From Cohnella hashimotonis (GTDB lineage: Bacteria > Bacillota > Bacilli > Paenibacillales > Paenibacillaceae), in the NCBI RefSeq assembly GCF_030014955.1, contig NZ_JAGRPV010000002.1, positions 62,001-126,000 of the forward strand: 64,000 bases of DNA. Direction: 5' to 3'. Shown in pieces: positions 27,495 through 35,086 of the stretch (its first letter is position 1; each line of letters opens with the position of its first letter). The translations under genes were made by a program, and so were the position numbers. The notes beneath the pieces were generated by a model. That model made no database searches and was not told the DNA's origin. It was given only the letters and a program-made list of their open reading frames with translations.

Positions 27495-27704
27495 TCACTT
27501 CAACATTTTTTCGGCCCACCCGAACAGACCCTGAATAATCCAGATCGGCAGCGGGAGCCAGTCGGCAAACACCGCGGTTCCTGTATAGCCGATGCTCAGC
27601 AACCATGCGGCTATCGTCATATAGCGGACCCTTTTGTCGCCCGACGGAAGCCGGTACAGTTCGATCGCTGCGATTCCGGCCATGATTATCCACGCCGCCT
27701 TCAT
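27495..27704 (-). CDS. small two-helix membrane protein, germinant receptor D subunit-like
   Basis: A 69-residue protein with two hydrophobic segments (KAAWIIMAGIAAIELY and TAVFADWLPLPIWIIQGLF) and a short basic loop. The ATG at 27704 overlaps the TGA of the gerC-type gene (AATGA), giving coupled translation. Position, size and two-helix topology match the D proteins that accompany several Bacillus germinant receptors and modulate their activity. Sequence similarity to those proteins cannot be judged here. Confidence 0.7.
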   Translation of the reverse strand: MKAAWIIMAGIAAIELYRLPSGDKRVRYMTIAAWLLSIGYTGTAVFADWLPLPIWIIQGLFGWAEKMLK

Positions 27705-28891
27705 TCCGATTTCGCCTCCCGAATCGTCCACAGCGGTTCGTGTTCCCCATTCAGATGGGTGACGCGAATGTCGACCTCGGTTTTAAAGCGAACCTCCTCG
27801 GCATACACTTGCATCCATCTCTTTTTCAGACGCGACCACAAGCGAGGATAGCGCCACTCCAGCCTACGGCCCAGCTCCAAAATATCCGCGCCTGCGGATT
27901 GAGAGTTTTCCAGCGCGCGCTGCATATCGGAGTCGATCGCAGCATTCATTTGATTTTCCAGCTTGTGAAGCTCAGCCGGGGGGGTGACGTCTCTGGCGCT
28001 GACCGCCGACTCGAGCGTGGCCTCGGCGCTGAGCTGAACCCGGCATACAATGTCGCCTGCGGATGAGACTACGGGCGTTATTTTGGCTTTCAGCCGGCTC
28101 AGCTTATAGTCGAACTTCCCATCGCCCGACAGTACGTCGTACAACGGCTCGGAAAGATTGCCCTCCGCCCAGCTGACTACCTTGGCCTCGCTAATGTTCA
28201 GCCTGCCTTTCAAGCGCATGTCCTGGATCATCGCGCCGCCGGCGATGCCGGTCCATGGGCTGACCTTGTTGTTTTCGCTGATCAGCGGCTTTCGGCCGGT
28301 TCGCAGCAGCGGGACGGCCGTGCCGACGCCGGAGGCGGTGGCGACGGCCAGATCCTTGACCGTCGCCTGTCCGACGAATCTGCGATTGCCGTACTTACGC
28401 AGCACTTCTGCGGGCGCTCTCTCGTAGACGGGCGTCAGATTCATGACCTCGCGTGCGTTCCCCTCTGATACGAATACGTACGTTCGCAGCGGAAAGGAAG
28501 GGTTGCGGGCCGCCCATTCGAGCAGCTCCTGCAAGCCTATTTGGGTGGCATAGTCTGCGCTGAAGACGACGGCGCGGGTCTGTCCCCAAGTGAGCTTGCG
28601 GGTCAGATCATTCTGAATTTTGTCGAGCGCCTCCGGGATCGTGGGCGCTGAAGCAGATACGGAAGTGTAGGACTTGCCCTGCTGGGCGGCGGATTCGCCG
28701 TTGCCGATCGATCCGAGCCGGTTGGGCAGCGGCGATCCGACCGTCAGCATGATCTCGCCCGGACGTTCGCCCAGATCGATATATGCGCTGGTGATAAAGC
28801 TGCGATCGTTGAGCTCGATCTTGGACCAGCAGCCGGTGAGCGTCAGGGTCAGCAGGACGACGACAAGCGTCGTTCGGGCGACGCTATTCAT
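27701..28891 (-). CDS. GerC-family germinant receptor lipoprotein
   Basis: A 396-residue lipoprotein with a signal peptide and lipobox (LTLTGC, Cys near residue 21), followed by the GerAC start CWSKIELNDRSF. Family features include KGRLNISEAKVVSWAEG and the C-terminal domain with GRRLEWRYPRLW. It sits on the outer face of the spore inner membrane with the A and B subunits. Its start overlaps the gerA-type stop by 8 bases. Confidence 0.93.
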   Translation of the reverse strand: MNSVARTTLVVVLLTLTLTGCWSKIELNDRSFITSAYIDLGERPGEIMLTVGSPLPNRLGSIGNGESAAQQGKSYTSVSASAPTIPEALDKIQNDLTRKLTWGQTRAVVFSADYATQIGLQELLEWAARNPSFPLRTYVFVSEGNAREVMNLTPVYERAPAEVLRKYGNRRFVGQATVKDLAVATASGVGTAVPLLRTGRKPLISENNKVSPWTGIAGGAMIQDMRLKGRLNISEAKVVSWAEGNLSEPLYDVLSGDGKFDYKLSRLKAKITPVVSSAGDIVCRVQLSAEATLESAVSARDVTPPAELHKLENQMNAAIDSDMQRALENSQSAGADILELGRRLEWRYPRLWSRLKKRWMQVYAEEVRFKTEVDIRVTHLNGEHEPLWTIREAKSE

Positions 28892-30434
28892 GGCCAGGCT
28901 GCCTTTCCGCGGCGTCCGCCTTGCGATAAACTTCGGGCCGCGGGTTCATCCGCGTCCAATTGATACGGATGAACGTGTCCTTCCAGTCCCGCAGAGACAA
29001 CGGCGAGACGGGGTGCATATAAGGCACGCCGAACGAGGACAGGGACACCAGATGCCAGAAGAGGATGAACAGCCCTGTCACGAGCCCGGCCATGCCGAGC
29101 AATCCGCCGAGCAGCAGCAGCGGGAACCGAAGCAGGCGGAACGCGAGGCCCAGCTCGAAGTGCGGGATGACGAAGGAAGCGATGCCCGTAATGGAGACAA
29201 CGATGACAGTCGGCGCGGATACGATGCCCGCCTGCACGGTCGCCTGCCCGATGACGATGGCGCCGATGATCGATACGGTCTGCCCGAGCGGCCTCGGGAT
29301 CCGGATGCCGGCCTCCCGCAATCCTTCGAAGATCAGCTCCATGATAAGCACTTCGGCCAGCGCGGGAAATGGAATATTTTCTCTGGCAGCCGTGATCGTC
29401 TGGAGCAGGTTGGCGGGAACGATCTCCGGGTGGAACGTCGTGACCGCGACGTACACCGACGGTACGAGAAAGGACATCGCTACGAAAAACAGACGGATCC
29501 ACCGGATCCATGTCGATGCCATGAAATTCTGGTAATAGTCCTCTGCCGACTGCATGAGCGAAAAAAAGGTGACGGGGACGATCAGAGATTGCGGCGTGCC
29601 GTCGATCATCATGCCGATCCTTCCTTCCATCAGCGCGGCGGCAAGCGTGTCGGGGCGTTCGGAATACTGGACCGTTGGAAAGGGAGACAGTCGCATATCC
29701 TGCATACGCTCTGCAATGTAACTTGCGCCGAGCACGCTGCTCACGTCCGTGGCGGCGAGCTTCTTTTTTACCTCGTTCAGCACGTCCACATTGCAGAGTC
29801 CTTCAATATAGACAAGATAGGTTTCCGTCTTGGTAAAGCGTCCGAACGTGTACTTCTCGACCTTGAAGTCGGGATGCTTCAGCTTGTGCCGGACGAGCGC
29901 CAGATTGGTGCGGACATTTTCCACGAACGCTTCCTGGGGCCCGACGATGACCGTCTCGTGCTGGGATTCCGTAACGGCGCGGTCGTTGTATTGCGTAACG
30001 GGAAAAAGGCAGACGCCGTCCCGGCCGGCATTGATCAGCAGTGCGGCTTGCCCCTCCAGCATCGCCGAGACCGCTTGGTCGACGTCCTTGCAGCGGGTAG
30101 CCTGGATGGACGCTATGGCGCCGTTGAGCAGGCCGTCCAGCAGATCATTCGCCTGAAGCGACGTCTGCTCACGCAGCGGCCGGATCAGATGCGCGAACAG
30201 CGTGGTCTTGTCCACGATCGTCTCGAAGTACACGAGCGTGCAGGCGATTCCGCCCGCCGAGACCGGCTGGCAAACGAGGTCCTCAGAATGCTTGAAGGCC
30301 TGTAGGATAGCGGCGAGTTGGTCTCCCGAGGCGGGCCGGGCACCGCGTTGCGACATGGTCCGCGCGCCGAAGCTGCCGGCCGGGCGCTTCTGCACCGAAT
30401 GCCGGAGCCAAGCCCGAATCAGACGTTTGAGCAT
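28884..30434 (-). CDS. GerA-family germinant receptor subunit A
   Basis: A 516-residue protein with a large N-terminal soluble domain (about 1-270) and a C-terminal membrane half containing the family stretch PFPALAEVLIMELIFEGLRE and GIRIPRPLGQTVSIIGAIVIG. It forms the nutrient receptor with the B and C subunits, likely gating ion release. The start is ATG 30434 after AAAGGAGG at 13 bases; an ATG at 30473 would lie within the predicted promoter. First gene of the operon. Confidence 0.94.
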   Translation of the reverse strand: MLKRLIRAWLRHSVQKRPAGSFGARTMSQRGARPASGDQLAAILQAFKHSEDLVCQPVSAGGIACTLVYFETIVDKTTLFAHLIRPLREQTSLQANDLLDGLLNGAIASIQATRCKDVDQAVSAMLEGQAALLINAGRDGVCLFPVTQYNDRAVTESQHETVIVGPQEAFVENVRTNLALVRHKLKHPDFKVEKYTFGRFTKTETYLVYIEGLCNVDVLNEVKKKLAATDVSSVLGASYIAERMQDMRLSPFPTVQYSERPDTLAAALMEGRIGMMIDGTPQSLIVPVTFFSLMQSAEDYYQNFMASTWIRWIRLFFVAMSFLVPSVYVAVTTFHPEIVPANLLQTITAARENIPFPALAEVLIMELIFEGLREAGIRIPRPLGQTVSIIGAIVIGQATVQAGIVSAPTVIVVSITGIASFVIPHFELGLAFRLLRFPLLLLGGLLGMAGLVTGLFILFWHLVSLSSFGVPYMHPVSPLSLRDWKDTFIRINWTRMNPRPEVYRKADAAERQPGHE

Positions 30435-30473
30435 GACGGTGTCGCCGCCTCCTTTTCTGTGAATGGTTGTCAA

Positions 30474-30503
30474 TAGTATGCAACGAAGCCAATCTTCGCA
30501 TCC
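30474..30503 (-). promoter_or_regulatory. sigma-G-like forespore promoter of the ger operon
   Basis: On the minus strand GGATG (30503-30499) and CATACTA (30480-30474) are separated by 18 bases. The sigma-G consensus is GHATR-N18-CATNHTA; only the second base of the -35 differs. Germinant receptor operons are expressed by sigma-G in the forespore, so the match fits. Confidence 0.65.
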
Positions 30504-30589
30504 GCCGGCTTTTTCAGAATTTGTTCAGTAACAAGTGATATAAAAGGAGTATATAAACCGGCCGAGCACCGAAAATAGGAGGCACCATC

Positions 30590-30931
30590 ATGCTGCAAAC
30601 CATTAAATTCGAAGCGAACGAAACGGCAACCAACCCCGTCGGCACGGCGATGAGCGTTATCGGAGGGAAGTGGAAGGGCGTCATTCTTTATCAGCTCATC
30701 CAGCAGGAGGCACGGTTCAATCAGCTTCGCAGGATGATCCCCGGCATTACGCAGCGAATGTTGGTGCTGCAGCTGCGCGATCTCGAGCGCGAAGGCCTCG
30801 TGCAGCGCATCGTCTACCAGGAGACGCCGCCGAAGATCGGCTACCGGCTTACCGACTACGGCCGCACGCTGGTACCCGTCATCCTGATGCTGAAGGAATG
30901 GGGCGAGAGCCACCAGACATCCATGCATTGA
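30590..30931 (+). CDS. HxlR-family transcriptional regulator
   Basis: A 113-residue winged-helix regulator with the family core SVIGGKWKGVILYQLI, GITQRMLVLQLRDLEREGLV and YRLTDYGRTLVPVI. Many redox-sensing HxlR proteins carry a Cys in a CP motif just before the first helix; here that place reads TNPVGTAM and the protein has no Cys, so thiol sensing is unlikely. It is transcribed alone, divergent from the ger operon. A TTGTTcagtAACAA palindrome at 30521-30534 may be its operator. No target gene is obvious. Confidence 0.88.
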   Translation: MLQTIKFEANETATNPVGTAMSVIGGKWKGVILYQLIQQEARFNQLRRMIPGITQRMLVLQLRDLEREGLVQRIVYQETPPKIGYRLTDYGRTLVPVILMLKEWGESHQTSMH

Positions 30932-31005
30932 CAGAAAAACGTGCATCTCCCGTCCCGTTGACGGGGCTGCCGTTCGCACGATTACTCGCACGATGATCCG
31001 AGAGC

Positions 31006-31037
31006 ACCGCGAATGCGCCGACGCATCGCGGTTTTTT
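31006..31037 (+). terminator. terminator after the hxlR-type gene
   Basis: ACCGCGAATGCG and CGCATCGCGGT pair (one bulged base) around a short loop, followed by TTTTTT. Confidence 0.8.
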
Positions 31038-31209
31038 GTGTTTTGCGGCCAAACTTTTTGACCATACTAGGTTTGCTGCGTTCATAAACGTACCGTCGTT
31101 TTAATGCTCCGTTAATTCAGGCTTTACAACGTCCGGCTACAATAGAGCTGCGGCCCGAAAATATTTACGCAAAGCCTGACAATCGCCGATCGCAAAAGGA
31201 GAGCCCGCT

Positions 31210-31872
31210 ATGGGAATTCATGCCTACTTCAGATCGCTGGACGTGCTCGACCGGATCATTCGCTGCCCCGGCAAATTCAAGTTCGAGGAACATAGCGTCG
31301 CCGCGCACTCTTGGAAGGTCGTTCAATATGCCAAGACCTTCGCGGATATCGAGGAGCAGCAGGGCGCGGTCATCGATTGGAAAAAGCTGTACCGGATTAC
31401 GAGCAGCCACGATTACGGGGAGATTTTCATCGGAGACATCAAGACGCCCGTCAAGCATTCCTCCATGCAGCTGCGCACGCTGCTGCAGCGCGTCGAGGAG
31501 GGTATGATTCACAATTTTATCGAGGAGCATATTCCGCGCGAGTTCAAGGCGATCTTCCAGGAGCAGCTGCGGGAAGGCAAGGACCAGTCGATCGAGGGAC
31601 TGATTCTCGAGGCGGCCGACAAGCTCGACCAAGTGTACGAGGCGTTCTCCGAGCTTCAGCGGGGGAATACGGAAAAGGAATTCGTCTCGATGTATCGCCA
31701 TGCGCTCCTTAAAATTCGCAGCATACCGCTTAAGTGCGTGGATTATTTCTTCGACAGCATCCTGCCCGATCTCGTTAGCGAGGAGTCGATGTCTCCCGTC
31801 GACATCCGCAAGATCACCGAAGAGGCGTTGGCGTCTGCGCCTTCGCCGTCGCCGCAGCCTTATACGGCCTGA
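31210..31872 (+). CDS. YfbR-like HD-domain nucleotidase
   Basis: A 220-residue HD-superfamily phosphohydrolase. Metal ligands are readable: His28 and His33 in EEHSVAAHSW, His67-Asp68 in SSHDYGEIFIGD, and the later Asp in LEAADKLDQVYE. The arrangement and GDIKTPVKH match E. coli YfbR, a 5'-deoxynucleotidase. The exact substrate here is unproven. A good ribosome site (AAAGGAGAG) precedes the ATG. Monocistronic, ending in a strong terminator shared with the convergent gene. Confidence 0.8.
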   Translation: MGIHAYFRSLDVLDRIIRCPGKFKFEEHSVAAHSWKVVQYAKTFADIEEQQGAVIDWKKLYRITSSHDYGEIFIGDIKTPVKHSSMQLRTLLQRVEEGMIHNFIEEHIPREFKAIFQEQLREGKDQSIEGLILEAADKLDQVYEAFSELQRGNTEKEFVSMYRHALLKIRSIPLKCVDYFFDSILPDLVSEESMSPVDIRKITEEALASAPSPSPQPYTA

Positions 31873-31927
31873 TGGCGCCGAGAATCGCGTTTTCCGCACA
31901 TTTGTCCAGTCATTTTCATGCGCATAA

Positions 31928-31971
31928 AAAGGCTGTTCACCGTCATCTAAAATGACCGGTGAACAGCCTTT
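31928..31971. terminator. bidirectional terminator
   Basis: AAAGGCTGTTCACC and GGTGAACAGCCTTT form a perfect 14-bp stem, extended inwards by GTCAT/ATGAC, with A- and T-runs on the two sides. It serves the HD hydrolase gene and the convergent DUF4097 gene. Confidence 0.9.
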
Positions 31972-31987
31972 CACTATTTTTATTGCT

Positions 31988-32899
31988 TTATTCCGTCGTT
32001 CCAACCCGAATGCTGCCGCTGTCTGTGCGCACCTTGACTGTGTCGGCCGTCTGACCGGGCGATTCCGGCGCATGGATCGAACCGGAGTCCGAGCGCAGGT
32101 CATAGTGACCGGCAAAAGCCGCGGGCAGTTCGACGCGAACGCTGCCGGAGTCCGTGGAGACATCTGCGGAGGCGGTGTCGGTCTTGGACAGCCGGACGCT
32201 GCCGGAATCGGTCTTGATGGCAGCCGGACCGGTCAAGGCGACGATCCGTACGGAGCCGGAGTCCGAAGAGACTGCCGCGTCCGCCTTCACGCTGTCGGCT
32301 TGTATGCTGCCCGAGTCCGTTTTCACCTTCAACTGTTCCGCCTGAACGGCACTGAGCTTCACGGAGCCGGAATCGGACTTGAGGTCGACCAAGCTCGCGG
32401 CGATATTGGAGATTCGAAGCGAGCCGGAGTCCGAACGAATGACAACCTGCTGCGCTTGAGGGCCGTCGACAACGACGGAACCGGCGTCCGACTTGATCGT
32501 GACGTCGTCCAATCGGCCGGTCCCGCTCAACGCGACGACGATCGTCTGCTTGTGGCTGCCGAAGTCGAAGTCCAGGTTAAACCATCTGTTCTTGGCATTC
32601 AAATCGAGCTTAAGCTTGCCGTCCTGCACGGTCACATCCGACAGCCGTTCGATGACTTCCTGCTCCTCGTCGCCTTGAAGCGTGACGGTATTTTTGCCGT
32701 CCGTGCTTGCGACGAAGCGTACATCCAGGCTCTTCGCTTCCCCGTCGATCTCGAGTGCCCGAAGCGCTCCCTCGTCGAACGTCCACGACTGCGAATGCGC
32801 CGTCAGCGGTTCCGCAAAGTGGAATTTGTAATAGGCTGCGCCCCCCAAACCGATGAGGATGAGGCCGATCGCTATCGTTACCCAGGATACTTTTTTCAT
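31988..32899 (-). CDS. DUF4097-family membrane-anchored beta-repeat protein
   Basis: A 303-residue protein with one N-terminal membrane anchor (VTIAIGLILIGLGGAAYY) and an extracytoplasmic domain. That domain contains nine copies of a roughly 20-residue strand-turn unit built on the motif S/T-D-S/A-G-S-V/I/L, which should stack into a beta-solenoid. DUF4097 (LiaG-like) proteins typically lie in envelope-stress loci; the function is unknown. The ATG 32899 overlaps the TAA of the upstream gene (TAATG), so the two are coupled. Confidence 0.85.
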   Translation of the reverse strand: MKKVSWVTIAIGLILIGLGGAAYYKFHFAEPLTAHSQSWTFDEGALRALEIDGEAKSLDVRFVASTDGKNTVTLQGDEEQEVIERLSDVTVQDGKLKLDLNAKNRWFNLDFDFGSHKQTIVVALSGTGRLDDVTIKSDAGSVVVDGPQAQQVVIRSDSGSLRISNIAASLVDLKSDSGSVKLSAVQAEQLKVKTDSGSIQADSVKADAAVSSDSGSVRIVALTGPAAIKTDSGSVRLSKTDTASADVSTDSGSVRVELPAAFAGHYDLRSDSGSIHAPESPGQTADTVKVRTDSGSIRVGTTE

Positions 32900-33228
32900 T
32901 ATAATGCCCTTCCTTTCCGAATGCGGGCCGACAAGGCGAGTCCGCCGGCCGTACAACGAATGCCGGCTTTGAATGCTGCGATCGTGCCGAGCGCGGCGAG
33001 CATGCCGAAGCCGGTCCCCGCCAAGCTGGCGAACAGGGCTGCCGGGTAGCGTTCTCCGCTCAGCGTCCAATCCAGCAGAACCGCGGCCGGAGCGGCGATC
33101 AGTACGATATTGGCTGCCGCCAGGGCGGATAATGCGGCCCACAGCGCGAGCCCCAGCGGGATGGCGAAGATTCCGAGCAGCCAGAGCAGCGCGACGGCCG
33201 CCGGACTGGCCGATCTGTTGTCGTTCAC
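32899..33228 (-). CDS. small multi-helix membrane protein upstream of the DUF4097 gene
   Basis: 109 residues with about three hydrophobic helices (VALLWLLGIFAIPLGLALWAA and two more) and a basic C-terminus. In related loci the gene before DUF4097 encodes a DUF1700 membrane protein; this product resembles only its membrane part. I start it at GTG 33228, preceded by a GGGGA site. Longer versions from TTG 33303 are unlikely because TATAAT (33293-33288, minus strand), a probable -10 box, lies inside them. Confidence 0.6.
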   Translation of the reverse strand: MNDNRSASPAAVALLWLLGIFAIPLGLALWAALSALAAANIVLIAAPAAVLLDWTLSGERYPAALFASLAGTGFGMLAALGTIAAFKAGIRCTAGGLALSARIRKGRAL

Positions 33229-33572
33229 GTTTGTTCCCCATTTCTGTTCGTTAAGCGGCCCGCATAATTCCAAGCCTGCCGCTTCATTATAGAATGAACG
33301 CAAGCTTCCGGGGAACAGACGCCGGTTGGACTGCCGCTCCGCCTCAGGTCCAGGGAAGCGGCAGGCAACTGCGGGTTATGAAGGGGCATTTCGTTTGGAA
33401 GCCTTTTCGACCGGGTACAAAGGAAGACGAGCGCGATGCAGCTTGAAAGTTAAATCATGAACAACGGCCTGCGCAGGAGAATTTAAAATTAGGCGGTTTT
33501 AGACTATATTTTGTCACAATTCTGTGATAGAATGTTCACAGATAGCGTTTCCAGTGAAGGGAGCTGTTCGCA
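33229..33572. other. divergent intergenic region
   Basis: 344 bases. It contains a minus-strand TATAAT near 33288-33293, probably the -10 of the membrane-protein/DUF4097 pair, and on the plus side the operator-like palindromes at 33514-33541. The middle (33310-33500) shows nothing recognisable. Confidence 0.5.
33514..33541. promoter_or_regulatory. three-half-site palindrome over a -10 box
   Basis: TCACA (33514-33518), TGTGA (33523-33527) and TCACA (33536-33540) alternate. The outer pair forms the perfect palindrome CTGTGA-N8-TCACAG (33522-33541), and TAGAAT, a plausible -10 box, lies in its spacer. The half-sites look like CRP/FNR/Rex sites, but those use a 6-base spacer, so the regulator is unidentified. 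Confidence 0.5.
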
Positions 33573-33812
33573 ATGAGAAAAGACATGACGATTGCGTTGA
33601 AATGGACGGCGGCCGTTATTATTGCATTTGGCGTCATTTGCAGCGCTTTGAATATGAACGAATTTAACGACGGCAACCTCGGACTGATGATCGGCATCGG
33701 GTTCCTCGTAGGCGGCCTGCAGATTCTTCTGTTTGGCGTAGCCGCACCGCTGATGATGAAGAAGTCGGATCTTGAGCCCGAAGGACTGGACAAGGTCGAA
33801 GACCTCGCTTAA
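33573..33812 (+). CDS. small two-helix membrane protein
   Basis: 79 residues with two membrane segments (IALKWTAAVIIAFGVICSAL and LMIGIGFLVGGLQILLFGVA) and an acidic C-terminus. GAAGGGAG lies about 10 bases before the ATG, and it has its own terminator, so it is a real gene. I do not recognise the family. It lies just upstream of the quinol oxidase operon but is transcribed separately. Confidence 0.75.
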   Translation: MRKDMTIALKWTAAVIIAFGVICSALNMNEFNDGNLGLMIGIGFLVGGLQILLFGVAAPLMMKKSDLEPEGLDKVEDLA

Positions 33813-33847
33813 TTTCGCAACGACTGCAGCAACGATTTCAACCAAAG

Positions 33848-33890
33848 ACTGCCTGCGCAGAGAGACTTCTCCGCGCGAGGCAGTTTTTTT
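33848..33890 (+). terminator. terminator of the small membrane-protein gene
   Basis: ACTGCCT and AGGCAGT form the base of the stem, with CGC/GCG pairs above, followed by seven T. Confidence 0.85.
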
Positions 33891-34077
33891 GTTGCATTTG
33901 TTTGAACAAAGGTCGAATTGGTGAACAATTTATTGCTAAATATCAAACAAACATTGACGCATTTGTTAACAGCAGCGCCGTGGCCTCCGGATTTTGATAT
34001 GTTAATGACATAGCGCGGAGCTCTGACGAGAGCAGCCGCAGGCCCGGCGCCAAGCCGCAATCAAGGAGTGTGAGCAA

Positions 34078-35073
34078 ATGAAGTACAAAGGGTGGTTTCT
34101 GCGGGCGGCGGCGTTCCTGCCGCTGGCGCTGATGACGTTCCTGCTGTCGGGATGTGCGGACGTAGTCGTCCTTAATCCCAAAGGGGAGATCGCCAAGCAT
34201 CAGCTTGATCTCATCTATATCACGACGGGGCTATGTCTCATCATTATCGTTCCCGTCCTCATATTGACGTTCTGGATCGCCTGGAAATACCGGGTGAAAA
34301 GTAAAAAGAAAGAAGCATACCAGCCGGAGTGGGATCACAGCACGAAGCTGGAAGCCGTATGGTGGGGTGTTCCGATCCTGATCATTCTGCTGATCGCGAT
34401 TGTCACCGTGCAGTACAGCTATAAGCTGGAGCCTTCCAAGGCGCTCGCTTCCGACAATAAGCCGATCACGATCCAGGTCGTCGCGCTGGACTGGAAGTGG
34501 CTGTTCCTCTATCCGGAGCAAGGCATCGCTACGGTTAACTACGTGCAGTTCCCGGAAAAGGTTCCGGTTCAGTTCCAGCTGACCGCGGACGCGCCGATGA
34601 ACTCGTTCTGGATCCCGCAGCTCGGCGGCCAGATCTATACGATGTCCGGCATGGCGATGAAGCTGCATCTGATCGCGGATGAGCCGGGCGATTACTTCGG
34701 CACGGGCGCGAACTTCAGCGGCGAATACTTCGGCAAGATGACCTTCAACGCCAAGGCGACGTCGCAGGCCGACTTCGACAAGTGGGTGCAGGACGTCAAG
34801 CAGTCGTATCCGGCGATGAGCCAGGAAGGCTACAACGAGCTCGCGCAGCCGGCGACCTCGCTGGTGCGTTCGTTCTCCGCGTTCCCGAACGGCATGTTCG
34901 ACAATATCGTCAACAAGTATGTCGTGGCCGGCGAAGGCCATCATCATGGCGGTGAAGCGGCTTCGTCCCAGAACGATGCGGCCGCCAAGGACGACCAAGA
35001 TACGAGCAAGACGGACATGAGCGGAATCGATATGTCCGACGCGGGCCATAGCGACGCCGCGCATCAACATTAA
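34078..35073 (+). CDS. qoxA: cytochrome aa3-type quinol oxidase subunit II
   Basis: A 331-residue lipoprotein (lipobox FLLSGC, Cys at about 26) with two membrane helices and a periplasm-side cupredoxin domain. It resembles QoxA/CyoA: it has LNPKGEIAKHQLDLIY after the lipobox and QVVALDWKWLFLYPEQGI. The copper-A ligands of cytochrome c oxidases (paired Cys, His, Met) are absent in the region around NSFWIPQLGGQIYTMSGM, so it accepts electrons from quinol. Its last 45 residues form an unusual His/Asp/Ser-rich tail. First gene of a four-gene operon. Confidence 0.93.
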   Translation: MKYKGWFLRAAAFLPLALMTFLLSGCADVVVLNPKGEIAKHQLDLIYITTGLCLIIIVPVLILTFWIAWKYRVKSKKKEAYQPEWDHSTKLEAVWWGVPILIILLIAIVTVQYSYKLEPSKALASDNKPITIQVVALDWKWLFLYPEQGIATVNYVQFPEKVPVQFQLTADAPMNSFWIPQLGGQIYTMSGMAMKLHLIADEPGDYFGTGANFSGEYFGKMTFNAKATSQADFDKWVQDVKQSYPAMSQEGYNELAQPATSLVRSFSAFPNGMFDNIVNKYVVAGEGHHHGGEAASSQNDAAAKDDQDTSKTDMSGIDMSDAGHSDAAHQH

Positions 35074-35086
35074 GGAGGGGACCCGA

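Noticed and set aside
33522..33541. Rex, FNR or CRP binding site
   Set aside because: Half-sites fit, but the spacer is 8 bases instead of 6.
34078..35073. Cytochrome c oxidase subunit II
   Set aside because: The copper-A ligands are missing and the N-terminal sequence is of the QoxA/CyoA type.
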